Assembly: GCA_016919605.1 (NCBI GenBank)
Contig: JACXTQ010000210.1
Location: 1 to 7,379, forward strand
DNA length: 7,379 bases
DNA from: Methylovulum sp.
GTDB taxonomy: Bacteria; Pseudomonadota; Gammaproteobacteria; Methylococcales; Methylomonadaceae
Direction of reading: 5' to 3'
Below the pieces are notes generated by a model, which worked only from the letters and a program-made list of their open reading frames with translations, made no database searches and had not been told where the DNA came from. Both the position numbers and the translations under genes were made by a program. Positions 6,604 to 7,379 of the stretch are shown piece after piece. The first letter of the stretch is position 1, and each line of letters opens with the position of its first letter.

Positions 6604-6621
6604 GGGCAAATTTACAATATA
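6604..6621. other. Prophage/host junction (right attachment end)
   Basis: Read on the - strand, the host CTI frame encodes A-R-L-Y as far as 6619 and then departs from the family pattern (usually L-Y-M-D-F-L). A phage end beginning 5'-TGTAAATTTGCCC at 6616 would leave host sequence CTGTATAT, consistent with L-Y-M/I. A second possible TG end lies at 6608-6607, only five bases from the outermost 18-bp motif. Either would give the TG...CA termini of Mu-type elements. For an integrase-type phage the common core would lie in or near the same interval. The exact base cannot be decided without the left junction. Confidence 0.6.
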
Positions 6622-7379
6622 CAGCCGTGCCTGCAATTGATGAGTAACCGTGCCAAACACATCAAAACCTGCCACCAGTAAATAATGGATGCGTTCCAGC
6701 AAAGGGTAGCCGATAATCATGGCGGTTTGCGGCTGTTCGCCAACCAAGCCTTGGACAATGCTGGCATTGTCAAAATTTCTGAATACGGTCAGAGCGGCAT
6801 TGGTATTATTGCCGGCGCCATCCCATAAAAGAGAAAAATTAGGCGCATGTTGCCCGCTCAACGCCTTATTTAAAAGGGTGCTTTTGGCACGCAGATATTG
6901 GGTTTCTTGTTCCGCATACGTGCGCCATTTCAAAACACTGCCCAAGCTTTGATCGCTGGTGGGCAGATCAGTCTGCCTGAGCGCGGCAGTCAGAAAATTT
7001 TGGCTTGCTTGGGCAGGGTTATCAGGATGGACAAAACCTATCCAAAAATAATCGTTGATGACATTGATCGCCACTTGCCCTCGGCAAACCGGGCCTTTAA
7101 TAAAACCCATCACGGTAAACTGCGCTTCATCAAGCATCAGTCGATAACGTGAGCGCACCGGAATTTGGGCGAAGGCGACAAACGGATTGGCGGCGATTTC
7201 CGGTGTGTACGAAGGTAAGACTGTCACCGAATAGGGATCGTCAAGGAACCAGCTTTTAAGGTGCTGCATCCGCGCCTCATTGAGTGCGTAAGGCAGGTGC
7301 GTTTTGTTCAGTACCGTACCTTGCAGCGGGCGCAAACGGTAGTAAACCCGCACCACTTGGGGGTTGTCAAAAGGTCGGC
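6617..7379 (-). pseudogene. cti: Fatty acid cis/trans isomerase (CTI), internal fragment interrupted by the prophage
   Basis: The frame is open to the right edge and begins there with R-P-F-D-N-P-Q-V-V-R-V-Y-Y-R-L-R-P, so the N-terminal part, including the signal peptide and the heme-binding CxxCH typical of the family, lies outside the window. About 254 residues of CTI are visible. They include N-K-T-H-L-P-Y-A-L, R-Y-R-L-M-L-D-E-A-Q-F, F-I-K-G-P-V-C-R-G-Q-V-A, N-A-A-L-T-V-F-R-N-F-D-N-A-S-I-V and I-G-Y-P-L-L-E-R-I-H-Y-L-L-V-A-G-F-D-V-F-G. CTI is a periplasmic heme protein that converts cis to trans unsaturated fatty acids in membrane phospholipids during solvent, heat or osmotic stress. Homology ends after A-R-L-Y, roughly 100-150 residues before the usual C terminus. 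The frame continues by chance through phage DNA to a stop at 6385-6387, antisense to the methyltransferase. The gene is probably inactive; the rest should lie beyond the other prophage end. Confidence 0.87.

Larger units (their letters stand above)
1..6616 (+). mobile_element. Right-hand end of an integrated siphophage-type prophage
   Basis: All genes from the left edge to the methyltransferase are phage-type and lie on one strand: tail distal protein, hub, peptidase, central tail protein, fibre, then an adenine methyltransferase. At about 6617 the sequence changes to the inside of a bacterial gene on the opposite strand, whose homology stops abruptly, which is what an integration border looks like. 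The exact border is inferred; 6607-6616 is the plausible range. Head genes, replication genes, repressor and integrase or transposase lie outside the window to the left. The complete tail-tip genes and continuous overlaps argue for a functional late operon rather than a decayed remnant. Confidence 0.85.

Noticed and set aside
6719..7152. Two + strand reading frames opposite CTI
   Set aside because: They are antisense to a gene with strong, continuous family motifs and have no recognisable product.

Overview
The window holds the right-hand end of a prophage and part of the bacterial gene it sits in. Positions 1 to about 6616 are phage DNA, all genes on the + strand. From about 6617 to the end is host DNA, with one gene on the - strand. 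The host gene is a fatty acid cis/trans isomerase (CTI), a periplasmic membrane-lipid enzyme known mainly from gammaproteobacteria (Pseudomonas, Vibrio, methanotrophs such as Methylococcus). A gammaproteobacterial host is therefore likely; the genus cannot be fixed from this window.

Layout. Five phage genes run head to tail with 1- to 4-base stop/start overlaps: the C-terminal part of a distal tail protein (DUF2460, GTA g12-like; 1-533, cut by the window edge), a tail hub with a four-cysteine cluster (DUF2163/BR0599, g13-like; 530-1378), an NlpC/P60-type tail peptidase (g14-like; 1378-1818), a central tail-tip protein (short relative of GTA g15 and lambda J; 1815-3776) and a long tail fibre (3776-5557). 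This is the canonical tail-tip module of siphophages and gene transfer agents. A probable terminator follows at 5652-5685. Then comes a Dam-type adenine methyltransferase (5740-6525), which looks like an accessory gene.

The most interesting part is 6539-6616. Three copies of an 18-bp motif, GATATTTGGCGTGTTTTT, lie immediately inside the phage/host border: one on the + strand and two on the - strand in tandem. The two inner copies form a perfect 19-bp inverted repeat. CTI homology stops within about ten bases of the outermost copy. The pattern resembles the clustered transposase-binding sites at the ends of Mu-like transposable phages, and a 5'-TGT end can be placed exactly where CTI homology breaks. 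An insertion in the middle of an ordinary coding gene and a DNA-modification gene at the extreme right end (the position of mom in Mu) fit the same model. A tyrosine-integrase attR with arm-type sites is the main alternative. No transposase or integrase lies in the window, so the choice stays open.

How it works together: the tail genes build the adsorption and DNA-delivery apparatus, the fibre's 3' part is probably the host-recognition module, and the methyltransferase may protect phage DNA. The insertion has probably inactivated the host cti gene.
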